64,000 nt of DNA from Thermus tenuipuniceus (GTDB lineage: Bacteria; Deinococcota; Deinococci; Deinococcales; Thermaceae). Positions 1 to 9,475 of the stretch are shown here, in pieces. The first letter of the stretch is position 1. Every line of letters starts with the position of its first letter. The notes beneath the pieces were generated by a model, which saw nothing but the letters and a program-made list of their open reading frames with translations, was not told the DNA's origin and did not search any database. The DNA lies in the NCBI RefSeq assembly GCF_002964845.1, contig NZ_PRDA01000010.1, forward strand, positions 1 to 64,000, written 5' to 3'. Both the position numbers and the translations under genes were made by a program.

Positions 1-10
1 CTGGGGTAAG

Positions 11-961
11 ATGTGCGTGTCCTCTGCACCCTTCAAGGATACAAGACTTTTACGACAGCCTCTCAGAAGCTACGGGTGGGAACTTCTCGGCATCAGCCTC
101 CTCCTTGTCTTCGCCCCCCTTTCCCCTTGGCCACCCCTTCTTGGGGCCTCGGCCTTTTTCTTTTACTTCAACGGGTTTAGGCCTTGGGGCTTCCTTCTAG
201 ACCGGCATCCCTCGCAAAACCTCCTCGCCTGGAAGGGGCGGGGGGGAAAGGCTTTGCTCCTCATGGCCCACGTGGACACCGCCAAGACCTTCTTCCTCTA
301 CCATCCCAAACGGGTCCACCACTTCCGCACCAACTTCCTCCTAAACGCCCTCTTGGCCCTTCTGGCGCCCCCGCTTGCCCTCACCCCCCTGAAGTGGCCC
401 GTGGGCCTCTACTTCCTGGCCCAAGCCGCCCTCCTCCTCCACCGGGAGCTTTTCGCCCCTTACGTGGAAGGGGGCAACGACAACGGAAGCGGGGTGGCGG
501 TGGCCACCGCCCTTTTCCTGGAAACCGAGCCCCCGGAAGGGTGGCGCCTCGGCCTGGCCCTCACGGGGTGCGAAGAGGTGGGGGCCTTAGGGGCTAAGGC
601 CCTCCTCCCCCACCTGCCCCCGGGCACCCTGGTCCTGAACCTGGACAACGTGGGCCGCGGGGAGCTCTTCTATGCCGAGGGGGAGGGGATGCTCCTCTAC
701 TTCCCCTACCGGGGGGCGCTCCTCGAGGCGGCCCGCAGGACCCCGGGAGCCAAGCCCCTCCGCTACCGCCTGGCCTACTTTGACACCCTTCCCCTGGCGC
801 AGAGGGGTTTCCCCTGCCTTACCCTCATCCGCCTGGAAGGGGGCCTCCCCTCCAACTGGCACTGGCCCACGGATACCTTCGCCCAGGTGGACGAAGACGC
901 CCTGCAGGACACCCTGGCCTACGCCCGGTCCCTTTTGCCAAGGGCCTTCGCTTCGGGGTAA
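11..961 (+). CDS. M28-type zinc peptidase, membrane-anchored
   Basis: A 316-residue protein resembling M28 family aminopeptidases, which use two zinc ions to hydrolyse N-terminal peptide bonds. The visible metal-site pattern fits: AHVDT (H87, D89), GGNDNGSG (D157), the glutamate pair in TGCEEVG (E188/E189), NLDNVG (D212) and a late histidine in NWHWPTDT. Residues about 24-56 and 105-145 are strongly hydrophobic, so the catalytic part probably sits next to the membrane; soluble M28 enzymes usually lack this. The gene lies only 10 bases from the window edge, so its promoter cannot be judged. The next gene (mog) starts 11 bases after its stop, so the two may be cotranscribed. Substrate unknown. 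Confidence 0.75.
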   Translation: MCVSSAPFKDTRLLRQPLRSYGWELLGISLLLVFAPLSPWPPLLGASAFFFYFNGFRPWGFLLDRHPSQNLLAWKGRGGKALLLMAHVDTAKTFFLYHPKRVHHFRTNFLLNALLALLAPPLALTPLKWPVGLYFLAQAALLLHRELFAPYVEGGNDNGSGVAVATALFLETEPPEGWRLGLALTGCEEVGALGAKALLPHLPPGTLVLNLDNVGRGELFYAEGEGMLLYFPYRGALLEAARRTPGAKPLRYRLAYFDTLPLAQRGFPCLTLIRLEGGLPSNWHWPTDTFAQVDEDALQDTLAYARSLLPRAFASG

Positions 962-972
962 GCTCTTGACAA

Positions 973-1467
973 ATGTTCCGCGTGGGCATCCTGACCGTAT
1001 CCGATAAGGGCTCGAGGGGGGAACGAGAGGACACCACCCACCTGGCCATCCGCGAAGTCCTAAAGGGGGGGCCCTTCGAGGTGGCAGCCTACGAGATCGT
1101 CCCCGACGAGCCTCCCCTGATCAAGAAGGTCATCCGGCTTTGGGCCGACCGGGAGGGCCTGGACCTCATCCTCACCAACGGGGGCACGGGCCTGGCCCCC
1201 CGGGACAAGACCCCCGAGGCCACCCGGGAGCTTTTGGACAAGGAGGTACCGGGCCTTGCCGAGCTCATGCGCCTAGCGGGCCTTAAGAAAACCCCCATGG
1301 CCGCCCTTTCCCGGGGCCTTGCGGGGGTAAGGGGGAAAAGCCTCATCCTGAACCTTCCGGGAAGCCCCAAAGGAGCCCGGGAATCCCTGGAGGCGGTGCT
1401 TCCCGTCTTGCCCCACGCCCTAAGCCTCGTAACCGGCAAAGCCTGGCGGGAGGGGCACCATGAGTAG
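973..1467 (+). CDS. mog: Molybdopterin adenylyltransferase-like protein (MogA/MoaB family)
   Basis: 164 residues, the normal length for the single-domain MogA/MoaB family. These cytosolic proteins bind molybdopterin and activate it by adenylylation before molybdenum insertion. Family motifs are clear: the N-terminal strand VGILTVSDKGSRGEREDTT, the TNGGTGLAPRDKTPEAT loop that binds molybdopterin, and the C-terminal LNLPGSPKGARESLE segment. The ATG follows the previous stop by 11 bases with no convincing Shine-Dalgarno. The stop overlaps the start of the following aminotransferase gene. MogA and MoaB cannot be separated from sequence alone, and no other molybdenum cofactor gene is in the window. 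Confidence 0.88.
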   Translation: MFRVGILTVSDKGSRGEREDTTHLAIREVLKGGPFEVAAYEIVPDEPPLIKKVIRLWADREGLDLILTNGGTGLAPRDKTPEATRELLDKEVPGLAELMRLAGLKKTPMAALSRGLAGVRGKSLILNLPGSPKGARESLEAVLPVLPHALSLVTGKAWREGHHE

Positions 1468-2590
1468 GGTTCCTGAGGCCTCGGTCTTCCTGGTGGTGGA
1501 TGAGGCCAAGAGAAAGGCCCGGGAGAAGGGGATCCGCCTCATTGACCTCTCCATCGGCTCCACCGACCTCCTGCCCCCTTCCGAGCCCCTTCAGGCCCTG
1601 CGGGAGGCCCTTTCCGACCCCAGCACCTACGGCTATTGCCTGAAAAGCTGCACCCTTCCCTTTTTGGAGGAAGCCTCCCGCTGGTACCAAGGCCGCTACG
1701 GGGTACGCCTGGACCCCAGGCGGGAAGCCCTGGCCTTGATCGGTAGCCAGGAGGGCCTAGCCCACCTCCTCCTGGCCCTCACCGAGCCAGGGGACCTCCT
1801 CCTCCTGCCCGAGGTGGCCTACCCCAGCTACTTTGGGGCGGCCCGGGTGGCCTCCTTAAGAACCCACCTCATCCCCTTGCGGGAAGACGGCCTGGCGGAT
1901 CTCTCCCGGGTGCCGGAAAGCATCTGGAAGGATGCCAAGGTCCTCCTCCTCAACTACCCCAACAACCCCACGAGGGCTCTGGCGGACTGGGGCTACTTCG
2001 AGGAGGCCTTGGCCCTGGCGGAAAGGCATGGACTTTGGCTGGTCCACGATAACCCCTACGTGGACCAGGTCTACCAGGGGGAGGCCCCCTCCCCCCTGGC
2101 CCTTCCCGGGGCCAAGGAACGGGTGGTGGAGCTCTTTAGCCTCTCCAAAAGCTACAACCTGGCGGGCTTCCGCTTGGGCTTCGCCCTGGGGAACGAGGAG
2201 GCCATAGCCCGGCTGGAAAGGGTGAAGGGGGTCATGGACTTCAACCAGTATGCCGGAATCCTGCGCATGGGGATTGCTGCCCTCAAAACCCCCCGGGAGG
2301 TGACCCGGGGCTTCGCCCAGATCTACCGGGAGCGGGCCTTGGGGATGGCGGAGGCCCTAGAGGGCGCCTTAGCCCTCCTCCCTCCCAAGGCCACCATGTA
2401 CCTCTGGGGAAGGCTTCCCCAAGGTGTGGACGATCTGGAGTTCGCCTTAAGTCTGGTGGAGCGGGGCGTGGCCCTGGCCCCAGGCCGAGGGTTCGGCCCC
2501 GAGGGCAAGGGGTGGGTGCGCATCGCCCTGGTCCGGCCCCTGGAGGAACTGAGGGAAGCCGCCCGCATCCTCAAGGAAGCCCTGGACTGA
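1460..2590 (+). CDS. PLP-dependent aminotransferase, class I/II
   Basis: 376 residues with the fold type I aminotransferase pattern: NYPNNPT, which contacts the cofactor and substrate, DNPYVDQVY with the aspartate that pairs with the pyridine nitrogen, and SLSKSYNLAGFRLG whose lysine forms the internal aldimine. The C-terminal GWVRIAL carries the arginine that binds the substrate carboxylate. The enzyme moves an amino group between an amino acid and a 2-oxoacid. It resembles the aspartate/LL-diaminopimelate aminotransferase branch, but the substrate cannot be assigned. The ATG at 1460 overlaps the mog stop codon and has a GGGAGGGG ribosome site, indicating translational coupling. Confidence 0.85.
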   Translation: MSRVPEASVFLVVDEAKRKAREKGIRLIDLSIGSTDLLPPSEPLQALREALSDPSTYGYCLKSCTLPFLEEASRWYQGRYGVRLDPRREALALIGSQEGLAHLLLALTEPGDLLLLPEVAYPSYFGAARVASLRTHLIPLREDGLADLSRVPESIWKDAKVLLLNYPNNPTRALADWGYFEEALALAERHGLWLVHDNPYVDQVYQGEAPSPLALPGAKERVVELFSLSKSYNLAGFRLGFALGNEEAIARLERVKGVMDFNQYAGILRMGIAALKTPREVTRGFAQIYRERALGMAEALEGALALLPPKATMYLWGRLPQGVDDLEFALSLVERGVALAPGRGFGPEGKGWVRIALVRPLEELREAARILKEALD

Positions 2591-2656
2591 GGCTCTTTCG
2601 GCCCATCCCGCCCCCTGGACGCTTCTCTAAACTTGGGGGCGCATCCGCCGAGAACT

Positions 2657-2679
2657 CCACCCTGGCCAGGCCTGGGTGG
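2657..2679. terminator. Weak hairpin between convergent genes
   Basis: CCACCC pairs with GGGTGG around an 11-base loop in the gap between the aminotransferase (+) and folC (-). There is no T tract, so this is only a possible bidirectional stop. Confidence 0.25.
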
Positions 2680-2680
2680 G

Positions 2681-3922
2681 CTACTGCCACCTTTCCTCCG
2701 GGGGAAGCCCCAAAAGGGCCCGCTTCACCTCCCCCACCAGGTAGAGGCTCCCCGCCACCACCACCCGGTTCTCCAGGGTGAAGGCCCTTTCCACGGCCTT
2801 TAGGGGTTCTTCCTCCACCAGGGCCCCCGGGAAGAGGGGGAGGAGGGCCCTGGGGTCCTGGCTTCTGGGAGAGGCATAGCGGGTGAGGACCACAGGGCCA
2901 AGGCCCCTAAGGGCCTCCGCCATGGCGGCGTGGTCCTTCTCCCGGCTGAAGCCCAGGACCAAGGCGGCAGGCAGAAGCCCGTGGAAGCGAAGGGCTTGCC
3001 GCAAGGCCCAGGCTCCTTCCGGGTTGTGGGCCCCATCCAGGAGGAGCTCCTTCCCTCCGGGCCAAGGAAGGCGTTCCAGCCGCCCCGGGTTCTCCGCCCG
3101 AAGGAGGCCCTTTTCCACTGCCCCCCAACCCGCCCCAAGGAGCCTTCCCGATACCGCCGCCAGGGCCAGGTTTTCCGCCTGGTGGGGGCCGAGAAGCCGC
3201 GTGCGGAAGGTTCTCTCCTCCCCCCGGATCCGCAGGCGGAAGGCCAGGCCCTCCCCCAAGGCCTCCACCCCGAGAAGGGAAAACTCCTCCCCCAAAACCC
3301 AAAGGGGAGTGCCCATAGCCCAGGCCCTCTCCCGAAGCTCCTCTAGCCCCTCCCCCCTGGCGGCGGTGAGGGCCGGCACCCCCTTGCGGAAGATCCCCGC
3401 CTTCTCCCGGGCCACATCCCTTAGGGTGGGGCCCAGGATCTCCAGGTGGTCGTGGCCGATGTTGGTCACCACGGAAAGCTGGGGCTCCGCGGCGTTGGTG
3501 GCGTCAAAGCGCCCCCCCAGGCCCACCTCGAGGACCGCAAACTCCACCCCCTCCCGGGCAAAGTGGAGGAGGGCGAGGGCGGTGGCCACCTCAAAGAAGG
3601 TGGCCTCCAGGGATTCAGCCTGGGGACGGATCTCCTCCAGAAGGGAAAGAACCACCTCCTGGCTTATGGGCTGGCCCTGGATGGCCACGCGCTCCCGGAA
3701 GTCCACCAGGTGGGGGCTGGTGTAAAGCCCCACCCTCAAGCCCGCCTCCTCCAGGATGGCCGCCAGGGCCCGGGCCACGGTCCCCTTACCGTTGGTTCCC
3801 CCAATGAGGGCCACAGGGTAAGCCTCCAGGGGATTCCCCAGGCGGGCAAGGAGAGCCTGGATGCGCTCTAGTCCCGGCTTCACCCGGCCCTGCCGGGCGT
3901 AAAGCCAGGCCAAGGGCTCCAT
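2681..3922 (-). CDS. folC: Folylpolyglutamate / dihydrofolate synthase
   Basis: 413 residues. FolC joins glutamate to dihydropteroate or to reduced folates, using ATP, in the cytosol. The Mur-ligase-like ATP site is ALIGGTNGKGTVARAL near residue 41. It is followed by the family segments GLYTSPHLVDFRERV, EVGLGGRFDATN and VTNIGHDHLEILG, and in the C-terminal domain by the LLLDGAHNPEGAW motif. The chosen start is the ATG at 3922, because GGAGGG lies 8 bases ahead of it; an in-frame TTG at 3925 is possible. It starts 22 bases after the fur stop, so it is probably the last gene of a fur-folC transcript. Confidence 0.93.
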   Translation of the reverse strand: MEPLAWLYARQGRVKPGLERIQALLARLGNPLEAYPVALIGGTNGKGTVARALAAILEEAGLRVGLYTSPHLVDFRERVAIQGQPISQEVVLSLLEEIRPQAESLEATFFEVATALALLHFAREGVEFAVLEVGLGGRFDATNAAEPQLSVVTNIGHDHLEILGPTLRDVAREKAGIFRKGVPALTAARGEGLEELRERAWAMGTPLWVLGEEFSLLGVEALGEGLAFRLRIRGEERTFRTRLLGPHQAENLALAAVSGRLLGAGWGAVEKGLLRAENPGRLERLPWPGGKELLLDGAHNPEGAWALRQALRFHGLLPAALVLGFSREKDHAAMAEALRGLGPVVLTRYASPRSQDPRALLPLFPGALVEEEPLKAVERAFTLENRVVVAGSLYLVGEVKRALLGLPPEERWQ

Positions 3923-3944
3923 CAAGATGGCCCTCCGGGCCGAC

Positions 3945-4340
3945 CTAGCCCTTAAGGGCTGCCTTGCAGGTGGGGCAGAGGCCCTTGTAGGTGACCTCCA
4001 CTTCCCTTACCTCCAGCTGGGGGTAAGCCTCCTGGACGGGGGTGAGGAGGTCGGGAAGATCCACCTCCAAGTCCACGAGGGCCCCGCACCCCTGGCAGAC
4101 CAGGTGCAGGTGGGGGTGCAGGTTGGCGTCGTAACGGGTGGCCTCCCCCGCCTTGGTGATGGGGATGAGGTAGCCCTCCTCCACCAGGGCCTCGAGGGTG
4201 CGGTAAATGGTTCCCAGGCTCACCTTGGGCACCACCTTGCGCACCTCCTGGTAGATCCAGGCGGCGTCGGGGTGGTTGTGGGCCCTCTTCACCACCTCCA
4301 AAACAGCCTTACGCTGGCGGGTCAAGCGCTTAAGCGCCAT
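3945..4340 (-). CDS. Fur-family transcriptional regulator
   Basis: 131 residues, typical Fur/PerR/Zur length. Residues 1-80 form the winged helix (TRQRKAVLEVV, then the recognition region SLGTIYRTLEALVEEG). The dimerisation and metal-binding half holds HPHLHLVCQGCGALVDLE, with His-rich regulatory ligands and a first Cys pair (CQGC), and a second Cys pair in GLCPTCKAAL. The four cysteines suggest a structural zinc site. Whether the sensed signal is iron, zinc, manganese or peroxide cannot be told from sequence. The gene sits between hemC upstream and folC downstream on the same strand, and has its own -10 box 7 bases before the ATG. A second Fur paralogue is at 11081. Confidence 0.87.
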   Translation of the reverse strand: MALKRLTRQRKAVLEVVKRAHNHPDAAWIYQEVRKVVPKVSLGTIYRTLEALVEEGYLIPITKAGEATRYDANLHPHLHLVCQGCGALVDLEVDLPDLLTPVQEAYPQLEVREVEVTYKGLCPTCKAALKG

Positions 4341-4347
4341 CTACCCC

Positions 4348-4353
4348 ACTATA
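4348..4353 (-). promoter_or_regulatory. -10 box of the fur gene, leaderless layout
   Basis: TATAGT on the minus strand lies 7 bases upstream of the ATG at 4340. This spacing puts the transcription start at or next to the start codon, as in many Thermus genes. Confidence 0.55.
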
Positions 4354-4382
4354 CCCTAGGCCGGGGGAAAACTCCAGCAAAC

Positions 4383-5288
4383 CTATCGGCTTTGGGCAAG
4401 AATCTCCCGCCCTCCCTGCTCCAACACGTCCTGGGCCAGCTCCAACCCTAGCTCCTCGGCCTCGGAGGCGTCGCCCTCGATCTCCGCCCGGATGAAGCTC
4501 TTGCCGTCGGGGGTGAGGACCATCCCCTCCAGAAGAAGGGTCCCGTCCTCCCCCACCTGGGCCAAAGCCCCCACGGGGGCCAGGCACCCAGCCCCAAGCC
4601 CCTTCAAAAAGGCCCGCTCCGCCCGCACCCGGTCCGCGGAAGGGTGGTGGTGGAGGGCGTAGCAGAGCTCCTCCGCCAGATCGTCCCCCACCCGCACCTC
4701 CAGGGCCAAGGCCCCTTGGCCAGGGGCGGGGAGCATCACCTCGGGCTCCAGGAACTGGTCGATGCGGTTGCGCAGATCCAGCCGGATGAGCCCCGCCGCC
4801 GCCAGGATGATCCCGTCATACTCCCCATTCCCCAAGGCAGCCAGGCGGGTGTCCACGTTGCCCCTCAGGTCCCTCACCACCAGGTCCGGGCGGTAGGCCA
4901 GAAGCTGGGCCTTGCGCCTGATGGAGCTCGTTCCCACCACAGCGCCTTCAGGGAGGTCCTCGAGGCGCTTATACACCTTGCCCAAGAAGGCGTCCCGGGG
5001 GTCCTGCCTGCGGGGTATGGCGGCGATCTTGAGCCCCGGGGGTTCCTCCGTGGGGAGGTCCTTCAGGGAGTGCACGGCAATGTCGATTTCCCGGGAAAGA
5101 AGGGCCTCCTGAAGCTCCTTGACGAAGATGGCCTGCTCCATGGGGTTCGCCCCCTGGTCCCCCCGGGTCTTGATGGTCTTCACCTTGAACTCCGCCTCGG
5201 GCCAGCTTTCCTTAAGACGCTCCACCACAAAGCGGGTCTGGGCCAGGGCCAAGGCGCTGCCCCGGGTTCCCACCACGATGACGCGCAT
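4383..5288 (-). CDS. hemC: Hydroxymethylbilane synthase (porphobilinogen deaminase)
   Basis: 301 residues. The enzyme links four porphobilinogens into hydroxymethylbilane for heme and siroheme synthesis. Family landmarks in order: [14 protein letters not shown] at the N-terminus, [15 protein letters not shown], the loop [31 protein letters not shown], and the dipyrromethane-cofactor cysteine in [11 protein letters not shown] near residue 235. Length is normal. It lies 40 bases downstream of aceF. A TAGTAT hexamer 8 bases ahead of the ATG suggests it can also be transcribed separately. Heme made by this route feeds the heme A genes at 26780. Confidence 0.95.
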   Translation of the reverse strand: MRVIVVGTRGSALALAQTRFVVERLKESWPEAEFKVKTIKTRGDQGANPMEQAIFVKELQEALLSREIDIAVHSLKDLPTEEPPGLKIAAIPRRQDPRDAFLGKVYKRLEDLPEGAVVGTSSIRRKAQLLAYRPDLVVRDLRGNVDTRLAALGNGEYDGIILAAAGLIRLDLRNRIDQFLEPEVMLPAPGQGALALEVRVGDDLAEELCYALHHHPSADRVRAERAFLKGLGAGCLAPVGALAQVGEDGTLLLEGMVLTPDGKSFIRAEIEGDASEAEELGLELAQDVLEQGGREILAQSR

Positions 5289-5328
5289 ACTTTCCCATAC
5301 TACACGAGAACCCGGGGCCGGGCACCCC

Positions 5329-6615
5329 CTATTCCAAGGCCAGACCCAAAGGATCCTCCAGAAGCTGGGCCAGATGGCGGCAGAAGCGGGCTGCCTCAGC
5401 CCCGTCGATAAGGCGGTGGTCGTAGGTGAGGCTGTAGGGCATGATGAGGCGGGGCTGGAAGGCTTCCTTCTCCGGATCCCACACCGGCTTCATCTGGGAA
5501 CGGGAAACCCCCAAAATGGCCACCTCCGGCCAGTTCACGATGGGGGTGAATCCGGTGCCGCCAATCCCCCCCAGGTTGGAGAGGCTGAAGGTGCCTCCCT
5601 GCATCTCCTCCGGGGTGAGCTTCCGCTCCCGGGCCCGTTCGGAAATTTCCTGAAGCTCTTTGGCCAGGCGCAGAACCCCCTTTTGGTCCACATTCCGGAT
5701 CACCGGCACCAGGAGGCCATGGGGGGTGTCCACCGCCACCCCGATGTGCACGTAATCCTTGTAAAGGATCTCTCCCTTTTCCGCATCGATGGAGGCGTTG
5801 AACTTGGGGAAGGCCTTCAGGGTCAAGGCCAGGGCCTTGAGGAGGAAGGCGGTGAGGGTGAGCCGAAAGCCCCTTTCCTCCGCCCGCTTGGCGTAGCGTT
5901 TCCTTAAGCCCTCCAGCTCGGTGATGTCCGCCTCGTCAAAGTGGGTGACCATGGGCACCTGGGCCCAGGCCTGGGCCATGGAGCGCAGGGTGGCCTTCCG
6001 CACCCCGCTCATGGGCTCCGTGCGCACCGGGCCCCAGCGGCTGAAATCGGGGAGCCTGGGAGTCGGGAGGGGGCTTATGGCCTCCGCCGGCAGGGAAGGG
6101 GGAACCTGGCCCGCGGCCCGTCTCACATCCTCGGCGGTGATGCGCCCCGCAAGGCCTGTCCCCCTCACCTGGCGGATGTCCACCCCGAGCTCCCGGGCTA
6201 ACCGCCGCACCGAGGGAGCGGCGGGGATGAGCCGGCCTTCCTCCTGCCCTGCAGGGGCCGGCGAAGGGCTAGGGGCTCCTGAAGAAGGTGCTGCCTGGAC
6301 CTTCTCCTCCCTGGGTGGGGGAGACACCTCCTTGGGGCCCCCTACCCCCAAAGGCACCGCCTGGGGCGAAGGCACCTCCGCCTCCCCAGGCTCCAGCTCC
6401 AGGAAGGGTTGCCCGGGACGCACCTCGTCCCCCACCTTCACCAAAACCCGCTTCACCACCCCGCCCGCCTCGGCGGGGACCTCCATCACCGCCTTGTCGG
6501 TTTCCAGCTCCAGGAGGGGGTCCCCCAGGGCCACCCGGTCCCCCTCCTTCACCAGCACCCCCACCACCGTGGCGGCGCTCACGTTATCGCCCAGTTCGGG
6601 AAGCTTCAGCTCCAT
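5329..6615 (-). CDS. aceF: Pyruvate dehydrogenase E2, dihydrolipoyl acetyltransferase
   Basis: 428 residues. E2 receives the acetyl group from E1 on a lipoyl arm and passes it to CoA. One N-terminal lipoyl domain is present, with the lipoylation lysine K41 in [18 protein letters not shown] Pro/Ala/Glu-rich linker follows, then a peripheral-subunit binding domain near residues 130-170 ([19 protein letters not shown]). The trimer-forming catalytic domain ends with the active-site motif [13 protein letters not shown] (H400, D404). E. coli E2 has three lipoyl domains; one is common in other groups. A GGAGGG site precedes the ATG, and aceE ends 21 bases upstream, so the two form an operon. The E3 gene is not in this window. 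Confidence 0.94.
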   Translation of the reverse strand: MELKLPELGDNVSAATVVGVLVKEGDRVALGDPLLELETDKAVMEVPAEAGGVVKRVLVKVGDEVRPGQPFLELEPGEAEVPSPQAVPLGVGGPKEVSPPPREEKVQAAPSSGAPSPSPAPAGQEEGRLIPAAPSVRRLARELGVDIRQVRGTGLAGRITAEDVRRAAGQVPPSLPAEAISPLPTPRLPDFSRWGPVRTEPMSGVRKATLRSMAQAWAQVPMVTHFDEADITELEGLRKRYAKRAEERGFRLTLTAFLLKALALTLKAFPKFNASIDAEKGEILYKDYVHIGVAVDTPHGLLVPVIRNVDQKGVLRLAKELQEISERARERKLTPEEMQGGTFSLSNLGGIGGTGFTPIVNWPEVAILGVSRSQMKPVWDPEKEAFQPRLIMPYSLTYDHRLIDGAEAARFCRHLAQLLEDPLGLALE

Positions 6616-6636
6616 CTTGCCCTCCAGAATACCCCC

Positions 6637-9354
6637 TTACCTCCTGTGGGGCGGGGTTTCCAAAAGCTCGAGCCCAAGCTCCTTGCGGGCCTTGGCCAGG
6701 GTCTTAGCCGGCACCTTGCCCTCCTCGGCCAAAAGGGCAAGGGCCGCGTAGGCGATGTGCCGGGCATCCTCCTCAAAGAAGTCCCTTAGGGCCTCCCGGG
6801 TATCCGAGCGGCCAAAGCCATCCGTGCCCAGGGCGCAGAAGGGCCGGTCCAGATACCCCCTTATGAGGTTGGGCAGGGCCTTGAGGTAGTCGCTGGCGGC
6901 CACCACGGGGCCCTCGTGACCCTCCAAAACCTCGGCCACATAGGGCTTGCGGGCCTTCCCCAAAAGCCTCCGTTCCCTTTCCGCCTCTATGGCATCCATG
7001 TAGAGGGCCTTGTAGCTGGTGGCACTCCAGACATCCGCCACCACCCCGTAGCCCTTCAATAACTCCTGGGCCTTCGCCGCCTGGGGCAGGATGGGCCCCG
7101 AACCCAAAAGCTGCACCCTGGGGCCCTCCCCCTCCCCCGGACGGAAGAGGTAAAGGCCCTTGAGAATCCCCTCCTTCACCTTCTCCCTGGGCTCGGGCAT
7201 GGGGGGGTGGGGGTAGTTCTCGTTCTCGATGGTGATGTAGTAGAAGACGTCCTCCCCCTTGGCGTACATGCGCCTAAGGCCGTCCTCGAGGATCACGGCG
7301 AACTCGTAGGCAAAGGCGGGGTCGTAGGCCAGAAGATTGGGGGCAGCCAGGGCGTAGATCTGGCTCTGCCCGTCCTGGTGCTGCAAACCCTCCCCCTCCA
7401 GGGTGGTCCGCCCGGCAGTGGCCCCAAGGAGGAAGCCCCGGGTGCGCTGGTCGGCCGCCGCCCAGACCAGGTCCCCGATGCGCTGGAGGCCGAACATGGA
7501 GTAGGTGATGAGGAAGGGGATGGTGGGGATGCCCCAGTGGGCGTAGGCGGTGCCGGCAGCGATGAAGTCCGCCATGGCCCCCGCCTCGGTGATGCCCTCC
7601 TCCAGGATCTGGCCCTCCTTGCTCTCCTTGTAGGCGGTGAGGGTGCCCGCGTCCACGGGGATGTAAAGCTGTCCCTGGGGGGAGTAGATGCCCACCTGGG
7701 CGATCAGGGCCTCCATGCCAAAGGTGCGGGCCTCGTCGGGGACGATGGGGACGATGAGCCTGCCGATCTTGGGATGCCGGAGGAGCTTAGCCAGGATGCG
7801 CACGAAGGCCATGGTGGTGGAGATCTCCCGGCCCCCCGTGCCCTCGTAAAACTCCTGGAAAAATTCCTCCCCCGGCACCTCCAGGCCCCCGGTAAACCGC
7901 ACCCGGCGCTCAGGGACAAAGCCCCCCAGGGCTTTCCTGCGCTCCAGGAGGTACCGCACCTCGGGGGAGTCCGGCCCCGGGTGGTAATAGGGAAGCTCGG
8001 AAAGCCTCTCCTCCGGAACCGGGATGCCCAAGAAGGCCCGGGCCTCCTTCAGGTCCTCCTCGGTGAGCTTCTTCACCTGGTGGGCCACGTTCTTGGCCAT
8101 GGCCGTGGGCCCCATGCCGTAGCCCTTGATGGTGCGGGCCAGGATGACCACGGGGCTTCCCCGGTGCTCCACCGCCGCCTTGTAGGCGGCATGGATCTTC
8201 ACCAGGTCGTGCCCACCCCGGCTTCGGGTGAGCTCATCCAGCTCCTCGTCGCTCAGGCCCTCGATGAGCCGCTGGAGCTCGGGGGTGTTGAAGAAGCGCT
8301 CCCTGAGCTCCTTGGCCCCGAAGGCGGCGTACCGCTGGGATTCCCCGTCCACCAGGGCCTCAAAGCGCCTCAAAAGGTGGCCCTCCTTATCCTTGGCCAA
8401 AAGTCGGTCCCAGGCGGAGCCCCAGACGATCTTGATCACCCGCCAGCCCGCACCCCTATAGAGCCTTTCCAGCTCCTGGATGATCTTGGAGTTGCCCCGC
8501 ACCGGCCCATCCAGGCGCTGCAGGTTGGCGTTCACTACGAAGATGAGGTTATCCAAGTTCTCCCGGGCCGCCAGGTGCAAGGCCCCCACGGTTTCCGGCT
8601 CGTCGTGCTCCCCGTCCCCCAAGAAGGCCCAGACCTTGGCGCTGCTCCTGGGCTTCAGGCCCCGGTCCTCCAGGTAGCGCATGAAGCGGGCCTGGTAGAT
8701 GGCCTGGATGGGGCCAAGGCCCATGGAAACCGTGGGGAACTCCCAGAAATCCGGCATCAACCAGGGATGGGGGTAGCTGGAAAGCCCCCGGCCTCCCGCC
8801 ACGGGGGGGTGCACCTCCCGGCGGAAGTTCTCCAGGTCCGCCTCGCTTAGCCTTCCCTCCAGAAAGGCCCGGGCGTAGATGCCGGGGGAGGAGTGGCCCT
8901 GGAAAAAGACCAAATCCCGGTCCAACCCCGCCTCCGCCCCGCGGAAGAAGTGGTTGAACCCCACCTCGTAAAGCTCGGCGATGGAGGCGTAGGTGGAGAT
9001 ATGTCCCCCGATCCCCTCCGCCTTCTTGTTGGCGCGGGTGACCATCATGGCCGCGTTCCAGCGGAGAATGTTGACGATGCGCCTCTCCAGCTCGAGGTCC
9101 CCGGGATAAGGGGGTTCCTGTTCCTTAGGGATGGTGTTCAGGTAGGGAGTGGAGAGGCGGTTTTGAGGGGAGAAACCCTGTAGGTAAAGGAACTCGTCCA
9201 GAAGGCGCAAAAGCTCCTCCACCCTGGCGAAGCCTTCCACCCGGAGCACGTACTCCAAGGACTCCCGCCACTCCCGGTTTTCCTCCTCCTTGAACCGGGC
9301 CATTTCCCCTGGGGAAAGGGCCTCTAGGGCCTGCTTGAGCGCATCCGCATTCAC
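6637..9354 (-). CDS. aceE: Pyruvate dehydrogenase E1, homodimeric type
   Basis: 905 residues from the chosen start, matching the single-chain E1 of proteobacterial type rather than the alpha/beta kind. It decarboxylates pyruvate with thiamine diphosphate and acetylates the lipoyl arm of AceF. The ThDP motif is clear: [10 protein letters not shown], continuing to [20 protein letters not shown]. Other matches are [20 protein letters not shown] and the C-terminal [13 protein letters not shown]. The start was set at GTG 9354 because GGGAGG lies 9 bases before it; an in-frame TTG at 9363 touches that ribosome site. It is transcribed away from the LysR gene across a roughly 110-base divergent region, which makes that regulator a candidate controller. 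Confidence 0.93.
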   Translation of the reverse strand: MNADALKQALEALSPGEMARFKEEENREWRESLEYVLRVEGFARVEELLRLLDEFLYLQGFSPQNRLSTPYLNTIPKEQEPPYPGDLELERRIVNILRWNAAMMVTRANKKAEGIGGHISTYASIAELYEVGFNHFFRGAEAGLDRDLVFFQGHSSPGIYARAFLEGRLSEADLENFRREVHPPVAGGRGLSSYPHPWLMPDFWEFPTVSMGLGPIQAIYQARFMRYLEDRGLKPRSSAKVWAFLGDGEHDEPETVGALHLAARENLDNLIFVVNANLQRLDGPVRGNSKIIQELERLYRGAGWRVIKIVWGSAWDRLLAKDKEGHLLRRFEALVDGESQRYAAFGAKELRERFFNTPELQRLIEGLSDEELDELTRSRGGHDLVKIHAAYKAAVEHRGSPVVILARTIKGYGMGPTAMAKNVAHQVKKLTEEDLKEARAFLGIPVPEERLSELPYYHPGPDSPEVRYLLERRKALGGFVPERRVRFTGGLEVPGEEFFQEFYEGTGGREISTTMAFVRILAKLLRHPKIGRLIVPIVPDEARTFGMEALIAQVGIYSPQGQLYIPVDAGTLTAYKESKEGQILEEGITEAGAMADFIAAGTAYAHWGIPTIPFLITYSMFGLQRIGDLVWAAADQRTRGFLLGATAGRTTLEGEGLQHQDGQSQIYALAAPNLLAYDPAFAYEFAVILEDGLRRMYAKGEDVFYYITIENENYPHPPMPEPREKVKEGILKGLYLFRPGEGEGPRVQLLGSGPILPQAAKAQELLKGYGVVADVWSATSYKALYMDAIEAERERRLLGKARKPYVAEVLEGHEGPVVAASDYLKALPNLIRGYLDRPFCALGTDGFGRSDTREALRDFFEEDARHIAYAALALLAEEGKVPAKTLAKARKELGLELLETPPHRR

Positions 9355-9456
9355 TGCCGTCAACCTCCCTTTTACGCAAAACTACACTACACCGACTCCT
9401 CATCCCAGTCTGGAGCAGATGAGGCCCTTTGTCCAATAGAAAAGCCTGGGTCGTGG

Positions 9457-9475
9457 TGATAAGCTAACCTTATCA
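9457..9475 (+). promoter_or_regulatory. Inverted repeat TGATAAG-N5-CTTATCA, candidate LysR operator
   Basis: A perfect 7-bp inverted repeat with a 5-bp spacer. Its last base is the A of the LysR start codon. It contains the T-N11-A pattern known for LysR-type regulators. The position suggests autoregulation and possibly control of the divergent aceEF operon. Confidence 0.5.

Noticed and set aside
7207-8850. 547-residue frame on + across aceE
   Set aside because: High-GC shadow of aceE. Composition is Gly/Leu/Val/His-rich with no motif, while the minus strand has clear E1 motifs.
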